This document shows, in pieces, positions 22,048-30,747 of a DNA stretch of 36,160 nt. This DNA is from a virus. Position numbers and translations under genes: made by a program. Under the pieces are notes generated by a model, which saw nothing but the letters and a program-made list of their open reading frames with translations, was not told the DNA's origin and did no database searches. Position 1 is the stretch's first letter; every line of letters begins with the position of its first letter. The stretch is from positions 1-36,160 of IMG/VR virus record IMGVR_UViG_3300031565_000172; one strand, given 5' to 3'.

Positions 22048-24432
22048 ATGGCAACAGAAACCAAATATATTGATGGCGTAGTCTATTCCCTTACGGGATT
22101 GACGGGCGCGTACACCAACATTGATGACGACCCCGGTTCAGCCGACTCGCTGTGGGTTACAACCACTGCCAGTAACAGCATATTAAGGGCCAGCTTTCCG
22201 ACCCCGACCGATCTTCTGACACCCGGCGCGGGGCTGCAAACCTTCCGCTTGTGGGTACGCAAGGATGCTACCGGCGGCAGCGACCCGGCCATCGTGGTTT
22301 ACTTGCGCGAAACCGGGGGTGGCTCTAATCTTGCGACGGTCATCGCCTCGACCACCATCACAGTTGGGCCGACTACCGGCACTGCCGGTCAGTTAATCAG
22401 CGGTACATGGAACGCTTCGTTGCTTAGCGCGATCAGTGGTACTGGGGTCGAGATTTATTGCGTCTCAACCAAGGCCGGTGGCGGCCCGAATCTGCGCAAT
22501 GTAGAATTTGGCGCAATCGCTTGGGATGTCACTTACACCCCTTCGGTAGCGGTCACGGTTACACCAACAGGTGTCAGCGCGGCTTCGGCGGTAGGAACCC
22601 CTGCGGTTGGTGTGTTCAAGACCGTCACACCAACCGGGGTAGCGGCTACAGGATCGGTAGGCAGTACTACAGAATCAGGTAAAGCGGTAGTTACTCCTGC
22701 TGGCGTGTCAGCAACAGCCGCTGTCGGTACAGCCATTGCGCAGGTGGGCTGGACGGCAGACGCAGACCACTTCACCGTCGATGATGCCAGCTATCACACG
22801 GCGGACGGATGGCATGTAGACAACCCCGGTGCAGCAGGGGTAACGGTTACGCCTGCGGGGGTATCCGCGACCAGTGCAGTCGGCACGGTTACCGTGTCCG
22901 GCAAGGCGGTGGTTGTACCGGACGGAATATCGGCCACCGGCTCTATTGGTGATGTCACCGTTTCTTTACCCGCTGTTGTAACGGTTTCTGGCATTGCTTC
23001 AGCGGCTTCCGTTGGAACAGCAACAATTACCGGTAAAGCAGTTGTTCAGCCTACCGGAGTCTCTGCAGCATCAGCGGTTGGTACGGTGACGGTTGTTGGA
23101 AAAGCAATCGTTCAGCCAGCCGGAGTCTCTGCGGTTTCTGAAGTTGGCACACCAACAGTTCTTGCTGCCAGTGATGTCGCTGTTACCGGCGTTAGCGCAT
23201 CCTCAGAAGTTGGTGCTGTCACGGTAGAAGCGAAAGCGGTCGTGCAGCCCACAGGGGTCAGTGCAGCCTCTGCTGTCGGTACAGCCACGGTTGCAGTACA
23301 TCGAGACGTTGCGGTCACGGGTGTTTCGGCGGCATCAGCTGTTGGTACGACCACGGTTACCGGCAAAGCGGTGGTACAGCCTGTTGGAGTCACTGCCTCC
23401 GGTCTGGCGGGGAATGTATCGGTAGCCACTTCCGGAGCGGTCACGGTCGGAGTTAGCGGCGTTTCTGCGACCAGCGCCGTAGGCGCACCAACGGTTACCG
23501 GAATCGGTAACGTCACGGTGACCGGTGTAGCCGCCACTGGATCAGTTGGTAATGTCGCTGTTGCTGAAGCCAAGACGGTTACCGTTACTGGTGTAGAAGC
23601 GACCGGATCGGTCGGCAGCGTAACTGTAGATGCCGCTGCCAACATGTCAGTATCTGGCGTGGCGGCCACATCAGCCGTTGGAAGTGCCACCGAAACCGGT
23701 GATGCAAACATCCTTCCAGCCGGTGTATCTGCAACAGCTTCAGTCGGTGCCCCAGTCCTTGTAGGTCTGGGCAATGTAACGACCAGTGGCGTTGCCGCCA
23801 CAGGATCGGTTGGTTCAGTTACGGTAGTTGAAGGGGTCAGTGTCAGTTTCTCTGTTACTGGCGTTGCCGCCACAGGATCGGTTGGTTCAGTCACCGTAAT
23901 TGAGGCTGTCGGGGCTAATGTTTCGGTTACTGGTGTATCTGCCACAGGGGCTGTTGGTACAGCAACAGTCTCTGCCAAAGCGAACGTACTCGCCGACAGC
24001 TTACTGGCTAATGCGGCTGTCGGAACACCTTCGATACTCACGTCTGTAGTCGTTACGATTACGGGCGTTGCGGCAACGGGTGCGGTCGGTGATGTCAATG
24101 TTCTTGCCGGATTTGAAGTTGTAAGTGTCACGGGCGTTGGCGCGACCGGCTATGTGGGTATTATTGACCGGTATCCGCTGTGCATAGACCAGCCGTCACA
24201 GCAGGCGGCATGGATGGAGCTGACCCCATCTCAAGTTGCATCATGGGCTGATCTGGCCACCCTTGGCTGGACCGCCGATGCCAATCATTTCACCGTCGAT
24301 GATTCGGTCAATCATACGGCAGATGGCTGGCATGCAGAAGGCCAAAATACTGGCAACTCAAGCATAGAGCAGTGGACAGAAATTACCCCAACAGAAAAGG
24401 TTGCGTGGCGTGAAGGAACGTCCTGCAGTTAG
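22048..24432 (+). CDS. Fibre-like protein with 23 tandem 22-residue repeats (794 aa)
   Basis: Residues 1-171 are a Gly/Thr/Ser-rich N-terminal domain with TFRLWVRKDATGG and VEFGAIAWDVTY. Residues 172-706 hold 23 repeats of about 22 residues, consensus xVxGVsATgxVGxvTV plus a six-residue variable tail. Repeat 3 contains an inserted module GWTADADHFTVDD...HTADGWH (234-257) that recurs at 740-763 in the C-terminal 88 residues, which also hold WMELTPSQVASW and WTEITPTEKVAW. Such regular strands suggest a long rod or beta-solenoid fibre; no enzyme motif is seen. Position among spike and fibre genes supports a receptor-contact or host-surface role. Confidence 0.75.
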   Translation: MATETKYIDGVVYSLTGLTGAYTNIDDDPGSADSLWVTTTASNSILRASFPTPTDLLTPGAGLQTFRLWVRKDATGGSDPAIVVYLRETGGGSNLATVIASTTITVGPTTGTAGQLISGTWNASLLSAISGTGVEIYCVSTKAGGGPNLRNVEFGAIAWDVTYTPSVAVTVTPTGVSAASAVGTPAVGVFKTVTPTGVAATGSVGSTTESGKAVVTPAGVSATAAVGTAIAQVGWTADADHFTVDDASYHTADGWHVDNPGAAGVTVTPAGVSATSAVGTVTVSGKAVVVPDGISATGSIGDVTVSLPAVVTVSGIASAASVGTATITGKAVVQPTGVSAASAVGTVTVVGKAIVQPAGVSAVSEVGTPTVLAASDVAVTGVSASSEVGAVTVEAKAVVQPTGVSAASAVGTATVAVHRDVAVTGVSAASAVGTTTVTGKAVVQPVGVTASGLAGNVSVATSGAVTVGVSGVSATSAVGAPTVTGIGNVTVTGVAATGSVGNVAVAEAKTVTVTGVEATGSVGSVTVDAAANMSVSGVAATSAVGSATETGDANILPAGVSATASVGAPVLVGLGNVTTSGVAATGSVGSVTVVEGVSVSFSVTGVAATGSVGSVTVIEAVGANVSVTGVSATGAVGTATVSAKANVLADSLLANAAVGTPSILTSVVVTITGVAATGAVGDVNVLAGFEVVSVTGVGATGYVGIIDRYPLCIDQPSQQAAWMELTPSQVASWADLATLGWTADANHFTVDDSVNHTADGWHAEGQNTGNSSIEQWTEITPTEKVAWREGTSCS
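22561..24165 (+). repeat. Tandem coding repeats, 23 units of mainly 66 bases
   Basis: Each unit is 66 bases (some 69 to 72; unit 3 is 156 because of an inserted module). Units 18 and 19 are identical over 32 bases (23788-23819 and 23860-23891), while others differ at many silent sites, showing repeated rounds of duplication and drift. Confidence 0.85.
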
Positions 24433-24450
24433 GATCAATGAGGAAACATC

Positions 24451-25269
24451 ATGTCAAGTGATTACACAGTAAGTCTCGGTTTTGAAAAGCCCGGTTCCGG
24501 TGAACAGGCCGGGGCATGGGGCGACACGCTCAATCTTAATTTTGATAAATTGGATCAAGCAATCAGCGGATATGCTTCCGTTGCCCTGTCCGGAAATGGA
24601 ACTACCGGTGCGCCAAACGAAGTCAAGGTGAATAATACGACCATCCAAACGGAGCTTTCGGACGGGCGCAACATGTACATTGAGTTCACCGATGGTGGTG
24701 GTCTCTCGGGTGACGTTTATGTGCGGTTCACACCAGAGACCAGTAAAAAGATGGGTTACATCAAAAACAGTACAGGCTATGCCCTGTATGTCTTTCAAGG
24801 AACCTATGATGCGGCTCGCGATTTCGTAATTGCTGATGGCGATACATACTTGCTGCGCTTCAGCGGTGAAGGTGCGCCCAGCTCTACCGTAACATCCGTT
24901 GTAACGGCGACCGAGACCGTCACCAGCAGCCTGAAGCTGGCGGGTGAACTGGTCCATGCTCTGAACAACTCGGTGGCCATCGATGTGGGCAGTTACAACC
25001 GGCACCATGTCGCCTTCAATGGCAGCATCACGCTGACTTTCAGCAACGTACCTTCAGTCGCTGATGCTGATCTGGGCGTTACTTACCATAAGGAAGGCCA
25101 GATTGTCCTGTGGAACGGAGCAACCCCCGGTACGATAACCATCTCCGGTCTGGGCAGTTACCGGTCGGTGGGTTCATACACCACCGCAGCCAGTGTCACA
25201 CAGGTGCTGACCTACATCATCCAGCGTATTTCCGGCACCAACTACACCACGGTGATCTGGAGCAACTAA
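24451..25269 (+). CDS. Tail fibre or receptor-binding protein (272 aa)
   Basis: The N-terminus, SLGFEKPGSGEQAGAWGDTLN followed by NFDKLDQAISG, is a familiar phage fibre virion-attachment motif with the GAWGDTLNxNF pattern. The rest is beta-rich with repeated Gly and Thr (YVRFTPETSKKMGYI, GSITLTFSNVPSV) and ends in a strand-rich domain. It likely binds a host receptor or attaches the larger fibre. ATG 24451 follows GAGGAA 7 bases upstream. Confidence 0.75.
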   Translation: MSSDYTVSLGFEKPGSGEQAGAWGDTLNLNFDKLDQAISGYASVALSGNGTTGAPNEVKVNNTTIQTELSDGRNMYIEFTDGGGLSGDVYVRFTPETSKKMGYIKNSTGYALYVFQGTYDAARDFVIADGDTYLLRFSGEGAPSSTVTSVVTATETVTSSLKLAGELVHALNNSVAIDVGSYNRHHVAFNGSITLTFSNVPSVADADLGVTYHKEGQIVLWNGATPGTITISGLGSYRSVGSYTTAASVTQVLTYIIQRISGTNYTTVIWSN

Positions 25270-25270
25270 C

Positions 25271-27133
25271 GTGCCTCTGATCAAAACCAACTTCCTTCCC
25301 GGCTTCAGCAAGGAAGGAACCCAGTTCTCTACCGGGGCCAAGTGGTGGGACGGGGACAAGATCAGGTTCCGTAAAGGTAAGCCGGAAAAGATCGGTGGCT
25401 GGGTCAAGTATGCTGCTGGCTCGTTACTGGGCGTTCCAAGAACAATTCTGGACTGGGGTACGGCAGCCTCGCTGAAGTATCTGGGGATTGGAACCAGCCT
25501 GAAATTTTACGTGGAAACGGGTGGTGAATATTACGATGTCACGCCCCTGCGGTTCACGACAGGAATAGGCGATGTTACGTTTGCGGCATCCAATGGTTTC
25601 TCTACCATCACCGTAACCGATACCACCCACGGTGCGCTGCTGGGCGACTATGTCAGCTTTTCTGATGCGGAAGGTTTGGGTGGCTTGATTACCGCTGAAG
25701 TGCTGAATCATACTGAAGCTGGCTGGGTTGGTTACCAGATATCCAATATTGTGGATTCCAACAACTACGAGTTCATTGCGCTGGATGCGGCGGGTGCCAC
25801 GGTTACTGCTAATGGCGATGATTCGCTCACTGGCGGCACTATAGCGGTTGGTTATTACCAGCTCAGTGTAGGTACAAACACGTATGTCGGTTCGGTAGGT
25901 TACGGAGCGGGAACCTATGGCGAAATGCCATGGAATGGTTCAGTCAATGTTAACTTTGGGGGCCAGTTGCGGCTCTGGAGTCAGGACGCATTTGCTGATG
26001 ACCTGATCATCAATCCGCGTGGCGGAGGTGTTTACTTCTGGGATGAAAGCGATGGGGTAACGGTTCGTGCCATTCCGTTAACAGACCTACCAACCGCATC
26101 TGACGCACCGACAGCGGCATTACAGGTTCTGACCTCACCGGTTGATCGACATGTTATTTGTCTGGGCGTAAACCCTTTGGGGGAAGCATCCATTGACCCC
26201 CTGCTGATTCGCTGGTCGGATCAGGAAGATGCGGGTGACTGGTCACCAACAGCCATCAACAGTGCAGGTGGTCAGGTTCTGTCTTCCGGCACCCAGATCA
26301 TCGGTGGAGTCAAGACGCGGCAGGAAATCCTGATCTTTACAGACACTTCGATTCATTCCATGCGCTATGCGGGCGCACCCTACGTGTACCAGTTCGCAGT
26401 GATCGGTGAGAATGTGACGGTGGTTTCACCCGGTGCCGCAGTCAGCGCGGGTGATGCGGTGTTCTTCATGGGTTCTGAAGGGTTCTACGTGTACCAAGGA
26501 TCGGTTACCCGTCTGGTCTGTGATGTGCTGGATCATGTCTTCAACAACATCAACAAAGAACAGTATTACAAGGTTTTTGCGATCAACAATCCGGCCTTTT
26601 CGGAGGTGACTTGGTTTTATCCAGCGGAGACTAATGAAGTGACCCGCTATGTCACCTTCAACTACACCGAATTGATCTGGACGACCGGAACCCTGTCACG
26701 GGGCGCGTGGGCACTGGCACCCAGCCGCAGTTACCCAGTTGCCAGCACCAATAACAGCACGGGTGTGAACTACCTGTATAACCATGAATCCGGTTACGAT
26801 GCAGATGGTGCGGCGATGGGTGAATATCTGGAGTCAGGAACGATTCCGCTGGAAGACGGTAACTCGCTGATGTTTGTCAAACGGTTCCTGCCGGATTTCC
26901 GGATCGAGGGGACCGAGAACAACGCGAACTTCAACATCAGCATCAAGGGCAACATATTCCCGCAACAAGACCTGACCACCAAGGTCACCAAGGTGGTGAC
27001 AGCGAACACCAAGCAGTCACATGTCAGGGTCAGGGCGCGGGAGATTGCGGTACGAATTGAAGGCACTGGAACGGGCTATGGCTGGACCATGGGAGATTTT
27101 CGCTTTGACATGAGAACGGACGGAAGACGATGA
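25271..27133 (+). CDS. Tail nozzle-like protein (620 aa)
   Basis: GTG start right after the previous stop. The N-terminal block FLPGFSKEGTQFSTGAKWWDGDKIRFRKGKPEKIGGW is a recurring marine podovirus structural motif. The rest is strand-rich with repeated Gly/Asp turns, suggesting a beta-propeller; P22 gp10 and T7 gp12, the nozzle proteins, have comparable size, place and fold. Residues DLTTKVTKVVTANTKQSHVRVR near the C-terminus look like a final strand pair. Function is inferred by order after connector and fibre genes. Confidence 0.7.
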   Translation: MPLIKTNFLPGFSKEGTQFSTGAKWWDGDKIRFRKGKPEKIGGWVKYAAGSLLGVPRTILDWGTAASLKYLGIGTSLKFYVETGGEYYDVTPLRFTTGIGDVTFAASNGFSTITVTDTTHGALLGDYVSFSDAEGLGGLITAEVLNHTEAGWVGYQISNIVDSNNYEFIALDAAGATVTANGDDSLTGGTIAVGYYQLSVGTNTYVGSVGYGAGTYGEMPWNGSVNVNFGGQLRLWSQDAFADDLIINPRGGGVYFWDESDGVTVRAIPLTDLPTASDAPTAALQVLTSPVDRHVICLGVNPLGEASIDPLLIRWSDQEDAGDWSPTAINSAGGQVLSSGTQIIGGVKTRQEILIFTDTSIHSMRYAGAPYVYQFAVIGENVTVVSPGAAVSAGDAVFFMGSEGFYVYQGSVTRLVCDVLDHVFNNINKEQYYKVFAINNPAFSEVTWFYPAETNEVTRYVTFNYTELIWTTGTLSRGAWALAPSRSYPVASTNNSTGVNYLYNHESGYDADGAAMGEYLESGTIPLEDGNSLMFVKRFLPDFRIEGTENNANFNISIKGNIFPQQDLTTKVTKVVTANTKQSHVRVRAREIAVRIEGTGTGYGWTMGDFRFDMRTDGRR

Positions 27134-27333
27134 GATCACCCGAAACCATATCATTGCCCCAGCCACTGCAGCAGTACGAGCAGATGAACGAGCAGATGGC
27201 CAGACGTGCCATTGAACAAGCGATTCAGGATTTACGTTCGGATATCATCCAGAACCGTTCACAGCTTGATTCTGAAGCCTCCAATACGCTGCGCAGGCAC
27301 CAGTTCCTGCTGATGGGAGCGAAAAGTGACTGA
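27130..27333 (+). CDS. Small helical protein (67 aa)
   Basis: ATGA overlap with the nozzle-like gene. Helical, with PQPLQQYEQMNEQMARRAIEQAIQDLRSD, suggesting a coiled coil. No family name known to me; similar small proteins occur beside tail genes in marine phages. The next gene starts inside its last codons. Confidence 0.65.
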   Translation: MRSPETISLPQPLQQYEQMNEQMARRAIEQAIQDLRSDIIQNRSQLDSEASNTLRRHQFLLMGAKSD

Positions 27334-27655
27334 TACTTTAAAAGTTCTGGACCAACTGGCAGCGGCAGCGACTACCGCAGAGACCCTGTATACGGTCCCG
27401 GCAACGGCTCAGACCACGACCAGTTCGCTGGTGGTTTGTAATACAAGCGGCAGTGCGGCGACCTTTCGTGTGGCAATACGAAAAGCTGGCGAAACCCTGA
27501 CCACCAAACAATATATTTATTATGACCAAGCCCTTGCTGCCAACAGTACGTTTGCGTCGATACTGGGCATGACTCTGGGGCCAACCGATGTTGTTACCGT
27601 GTACGCCAGTGCCACCGGCCTGTCGTTTAATTTATTTGGAGTTGAGACCAGCTAG
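27326..27655 (+). CDS. Small beta-rich virion protein (109 aa)
   Basis: GTG 27326 lies within the end of the previous gene with GGGAG 7 bases upstream. The pattern LYTVPATAQTTTSSLVVCNTSG, FRVAIRKAGETLTTKQYIYYD, LGMTLGPTDVVTVYAS and FNLFGVE is a widespread small phage structural fold (jelly-roll-like). It is probably a decoration or fibre-accessory protein. Confidence 0.7.
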   Translation: MTDTLKVLDQLAAAATTAETLYTVPATAQTTTSSLVVCNTSGSAATFRVAIRKAGETLTTKQYIYYDQALAANSTFASILGMTLGPTDVVTVYASATGLSFNLFGVETS

Positions 27656-27664
27656 GATGAAATC

Positions 27665-29446
27665 ATGAACCAATACCCCGCAAAACACATTGCTGACGAA
27701 CTGGCCAAATACGGTAGGTTCGGCGATACGAGACTCATTCATGTTAATGAGATCGAGTTACAGGGCATTGCCTCGCTGGTCCCCGGCGGCAAGCTGACCA
27801 CCAACCCCGTGACCGGACAGCCGGAGGCATTCCTGCCACTGCTGATCCCGTTGCTGGCCAGTTATGGCGGCACCGCTGCTGCAGGCGCTCTGGGTGCCAG
27901 TGCAGTTACTGCGGCGATTGCCGGTGGCGCAGCCTCTGGTATGGCGACTACCGCGATCACGGGCGATCTGAAACGCGGTCTGGCTTCCGGCATCATGGGC
28001 GCAGGCATGGGTGCGGCAGTGGCCGGAGCGGGTGGTGCAGCGAATGCCGCTGTTCCCCCTGCTGACCTTGCGGTGGAGGGATTCAGTTCTGCCGTGCTGC
28101 CTGAAGGGATAAATGTTTCTCAAGCGTTGGCAACAGCGCCGGAAACAGCACTTGCCAGCCCAGCCACCAGCGTGATGGAAGACTCTCTCGCAACAGGTAT
28201 CGACAATGCGCTATCCCAGAAAGCCACGTTCGGAGAACAGTGGGCGGCGAACATGAAAGCGCCCTTCAAAGAAGGTAGCGGCTTCACTGGCGAAATGATG
28301 AAGACCAGTCACATGTTGCCGATGGGTATCGGTGCAGGACAGTTGGCGCAGTTTGATCGGGAAGATAAATGGGACAAGCAGGCCAAAGAACTTCAGGGTG
28401 ACAGGGATGCAGACATGAGTCGGGCCTATTCCAACCTGCAGGGCAGTTATCGGGACTCTCAGCCGAATGCCCGGACAGGAGCCAGTCCTTATCGAACCAT
28501 GATGAGCAGGAACACGCCTCCCCCAGTTGGTTATGCGCGGGGTGGACCTACAGAAGGCGGAAGCAGCAGGGGCCGCTACAACACCTATAGGGGTGTGGAT
28601 TACCGGCACAATAACCCAGATAATCCAAACTTCCAGCCAGCCGCTACTGGATACGACGCTTATACTGGAATCGATCCGGTCACTATTCAGCGCGGATTGA
28701 ATCCGGGTGTTCCGGTAGCCCCACCAGCCGGTTGGATTCCGGGGTTTAATCCTGAGTTCCGCTACAACCAGCTTGATCCTGAAAACGTCCAAGTACCGGC
28801 AGGTTCCGGTGGTCCGGAACAGTGGGTTCAAAAGTACGCAGGGTTCCCTTCATCCAGTGCGAATTTCAATCCCAGTGAGCCGTACTTCAAAAATGTCCTG
28901 CCAGTGCAGGAAAAAGCCGGTGGCGGCGAGGTTATGCTTAACTCGTCATCAGGAAGCATGCCGATTGCTGGTGGTGGTATTGCCGATGTTCCAACCGAGT
29001 TTTCACAGCCGCAACAGCAACCACAGGGTCAGCCTGCGCCAGAAGATGTACAGATGCTGGCACAAGCACTGACTGGTCAGGCAGACCAGCCAGACCAGAT
29101 CGTTGAAATGTTCGTTCAGAAGTATGGACCGGAAGTCTTTGCTGCGATTCGGGAGATGATCCTGCAGTCCATTCAGCCGGGATCACAGACCCAAGGAATG
29201 GTTCAGGGGCCGGGTGGAGGCATGGATGATCAGGTTATGGGCACTATTGGTGGCAATCAGCCGGTAGCGGTGTCTCCCGGCGAGTATATTGTGCCTGCGG
29301 ACGTAGTCTCCGGACTCGGAGATGGCAGCAGCGATTCAGGGGCGCAGGAACTGGATCAGATGATGAACAATGTACGCCAAGCGCGACAGGGTGGAATCAT
29401 GTCCCAGCCGGGGGCGGTTAACGCCAGAAGCATGATGCCTAAATGA
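27665..29446 (+). CDS. Internal virion (ejection) protein candidate (593 aa)
   Basis: N-terminus KHIADELAKYGRFGDTRLIHVNE, then a Gly/Ala-rich hydrophobic stretch (about residues 55-130), typical of proteins that enter the membrane during DNA ejection. The middle is disordered, with Pro, Asn and Gly, and contains YARGG; the C-terminal half has KAGGGEVMLNSSSG and GGGIADVP, then Gln-rich segments and PVAVSPGEYIVPADVVSGLGDG. GGIADVP recurs in the protein at 32196. No peptidase or lysozyme motif. The final ATGA overlaps the first GNAT gene. Confidence 0.65.
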   Translation: MNQYPAKHIADELAKYGRFGDTRLIHVNEIELQGIASLVPGGKLTTNPVTGQPEAFLPLLIPLLASYGGTAAAGALGASAVTAAIAGGAASGMATTAITGDLKRGLASGIMGAGMGAAVAGAGGAANAAVPPADLAVEGFSSAVLPEGINVSQALATAPETALASPATSVMEDSLATGIDNALSQKATFGEQWAANMKAPFKEGSGFTGEMMKTSHMLPMGIGAGQLAQFDREDKWDKQAKELQGDRDADMSRAYSNLQGSYRDSQPNARTGASPYRTMMSRNTPPPVGYARGGPTEGGSSRGRYNTYRGVDYRHNNPDNPNFQPAATGYDAYTGIDPVTIQRGLNPGVPVAPPAGWIPGFNPEFRYNQLDPENVQVPAGSGGPEQWVQKYAGFPSSSANFNPSEPYFKNVLPVQEKAGGGEVMLNSSSGSMPIAGGGIADVPTEFSQPQQQPQGQPAPEDVQMLAQALTGQADQPDQIVEMFVQKYGPEVFAAIREMILQSIQPGSQTQGMVQGPGGGMDDQVMGTIGGNQPVAVSPGEYIVPADVVSGLGDGSSDSGAQELDQMMNNVRQARQGGIMSQPGAVNARSMMPK

Positions 29447-29898
29447 ATAAACTCGCTGCGGTTTCAACTTCCAACAAGTTGACCTTTTCAGCGATCCTGC
29501 CGGTTCATCTACCTGAAATCTGGGCCACTGTTTCTGACTTGTTACGGCCAGCGGTAGATCGTTCAGACGGACGCTGGACAATTCAGGCGCTGTTCCATGC
29601 GCTGTATACCGGCGGACAGGAACTATGGGTGGGCTACGATGAGAACAAGATCGTTCTCGCCCTGACCACCCAGAGGGTCACGTATCCAAACTGCTCAATG
29701 CTGGCGATCCAGTTTCTGGGCGGCAGTGGGTATGACGAATGGAATGATGACCTGTTAGCCATGATTGAAACCCATGCCAAGAAAGTCGGTTGTGACGGAA
29801 TTGAAGCGGTAGCCCGCTTTGGTTTCTGGCCCATGTTTAAACGGCACCAGTACGTCCGGTCACATGTGACTTATGAAAAGATTTTCAGTGAGGAGTGA
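29443..29898 (+). CDS. GNAT-like acetyltransferase-type protein A (151 aa)
   Basis: Begins within the previous stop (ATGA). The shape is GNAT-like: helix LPEIWATVSDLLRPAVDR, strands QELWVGYDENKIVLALTTQRVTYP and MLAIQFLGG, then a helix and GCDGIEAVARFGFWPMFKRHQYV, as in the small phage GNAT-fold family. The acetyl-CoA loop (Q/R-x-x-G-x-G/A) is not clear, so enzymatic activity is uncertain. It is the first of three similar genes. Confidence 0.65.
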   Translation: MNKLAAVSTSNKLTFSAILPVHLPEIWATVSDLLRPAVDRSDGRWTIQALFHALYTGGQELWVGYDENKIVLALTTQRVTYPNCSMLAIQFLGGSGYDEWNDDLLAMIETHAKKVGCDGIEAVARFGFWPMFKRHQYVRSHVTYEKIFSEE

Positions 29899-29911
29899 CG
29901 GGGTACACATT

Positions 29912-30379
29912 ATGGATAATATTGTTGTTCGGCCTTTTGAAAAAAAAGATGGCCGTGCGTTTGTCGGCCTTGGTAAATGGCTGCAAGAAAACAGCGATTT
30001 TGCGGGATGCGGGTTTGATCAAGACAAAGTGGTTAGCCTTTTTGTAACGATAATTGAAGACCCTGATTATGTCGGGTTCATAGTGGAGAAGGATGATGAA
30101 GTTGTTGGCGCACTTTTTGGGGATATTCAGGAATATTACTTTTCGCACGAAAGGTTTGCTCGTGATATGGCCTTTGGAATCCTTCCAGAGTACAGATATC
30201 TGGCAAAAACCGTTTTACCCAGATTGATCTCTGCCTTTGAAGCATGGGCAATTGAAAGGGGCGCTGTGGAGACATGCCTCGCCACCAGTACCTTGGCGCA
30301 TGGTGACAAGTTAGAAAAGAAACTGCACGAGTATGGGTATAGAACTGTTGGATTCACCGTCAAGAAAAAGCTGCCATGA
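29912..30379 (+). CDS. GNAT-family acetyltransferase-type protein B (155 aa)
   Basis: Starts with VVRPFEKKDGRAFVGLGKWLQEN, then VGFIVEKDDEVVGALFGDIQEYYFS, and FGILPEYRYLAKTVLPRLISAFEAWAIERGA, typical GNAT secondary-structure order. The canonical R/Q-x-x-G-x-G/A loop is altered to EYRYLAKT. ATG 29912 is chosen; ATG 29873 would extend it into the previous gene. Substrate unknown. The gene is visibly more AT-rich than its neighbours. Confidence 0.65.
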   Translation: MDNIVVRPFEKKDGRAFVGLGKWLQENSDFAGCGFDQDKVVSLFVTIIEDPDYVGFIVEKDDEVVGALFGDIQEYYFSHERFARDMAFGILPEYRYLAKTVLPRLISAFEAWAIERGAVETCLATSTLAHGDKLEKKLHEYGYRTVGFTVKKKLP

Positions 30380-30735
30380 GTTATCCAATTGTCAGAAAGG
30401 TTCGTTCCATAGAAGAGCAGAAGGCCGCTGTTCAGGCGGCTATTGATGACAACGACATGATGCGAATCCCATCGCATGTGATTGTCAAAGACAACCAAAT
30501 AGTCGGGGCGTACAACATAGCGTCTCTTCCTCTTGTGGTTGGTTGGCACAGCACGACAGAGATGAAAGTCAGAGACACACTGATTGCTCTGAACGCGGTT
30601 GCTTCAATCATGAATGACCGGTCAGTGCATGGATATTTTATAGCGTCAAACAGTAACGCACCTGTATCTGAATACATGGAAAAATTAGGTCATGAGCGTA
30701 TGTGGCCGACAAATCTTTTTTACAGAAAATTATAG
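30376..30735 (+). CDS. GNAT-like protein C, short (119 aa)
   Basis: ATGA overlap with the previous gene. It has a strand pair IPSHVIVKDNQIVGAYNIASLPLVVGW and a terminal VSEYMEKLGHERMWPTNLFYRKL, the GNAT C-terminal strand pattern (LGxxxxxTxxFYRK). At 119 residues and without an acetyl-CoA loop it is probably a non-catalytic relative. It shares the AT-rich composition of the gene before it. Confidence 0.6.
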   Translation: MSYPIVRKVRSIEEQKAAVQAAIDDNDMMRIPSHVIVKDNQIVGAYNIASLPLVVGWHSTTEMKVRDTLIALNAVASIMNDRSVHGYFIASNSNAPVSEYMEKLGHERMWPTNLFYRKL

Positions 30736-30747
30736 AGGATTACTCTT

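Noticed and set aside
23112-24131. 339-residue minus-strand open frame
   Set aside because: It mirrors the plus-strand 22-residue repeats; Val/Thr/Ala/Gly codon bias keeps the antisense frame open. No ribosome site or independent motif is seen.
22561-24165. CRISPR-like repeat array
   Set aside because: The repeats are contiguous coding units of about 66 bases in frame, without constant direct repeats separated by unique spacers.
19702-24432. Diversity-generating retroelement target in spike or fibre genes
   Set aside because: No reverse transcriptase gene, template repeat or adenine-biased variable region is visible in the window; repetition here is explained by module duplication.
28211-28831. 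206-residue minus-strand open frame
   Set aside because: It lies opposite the 593-residue virion protein with matching codon structure on the plus strand; no motif supports it.
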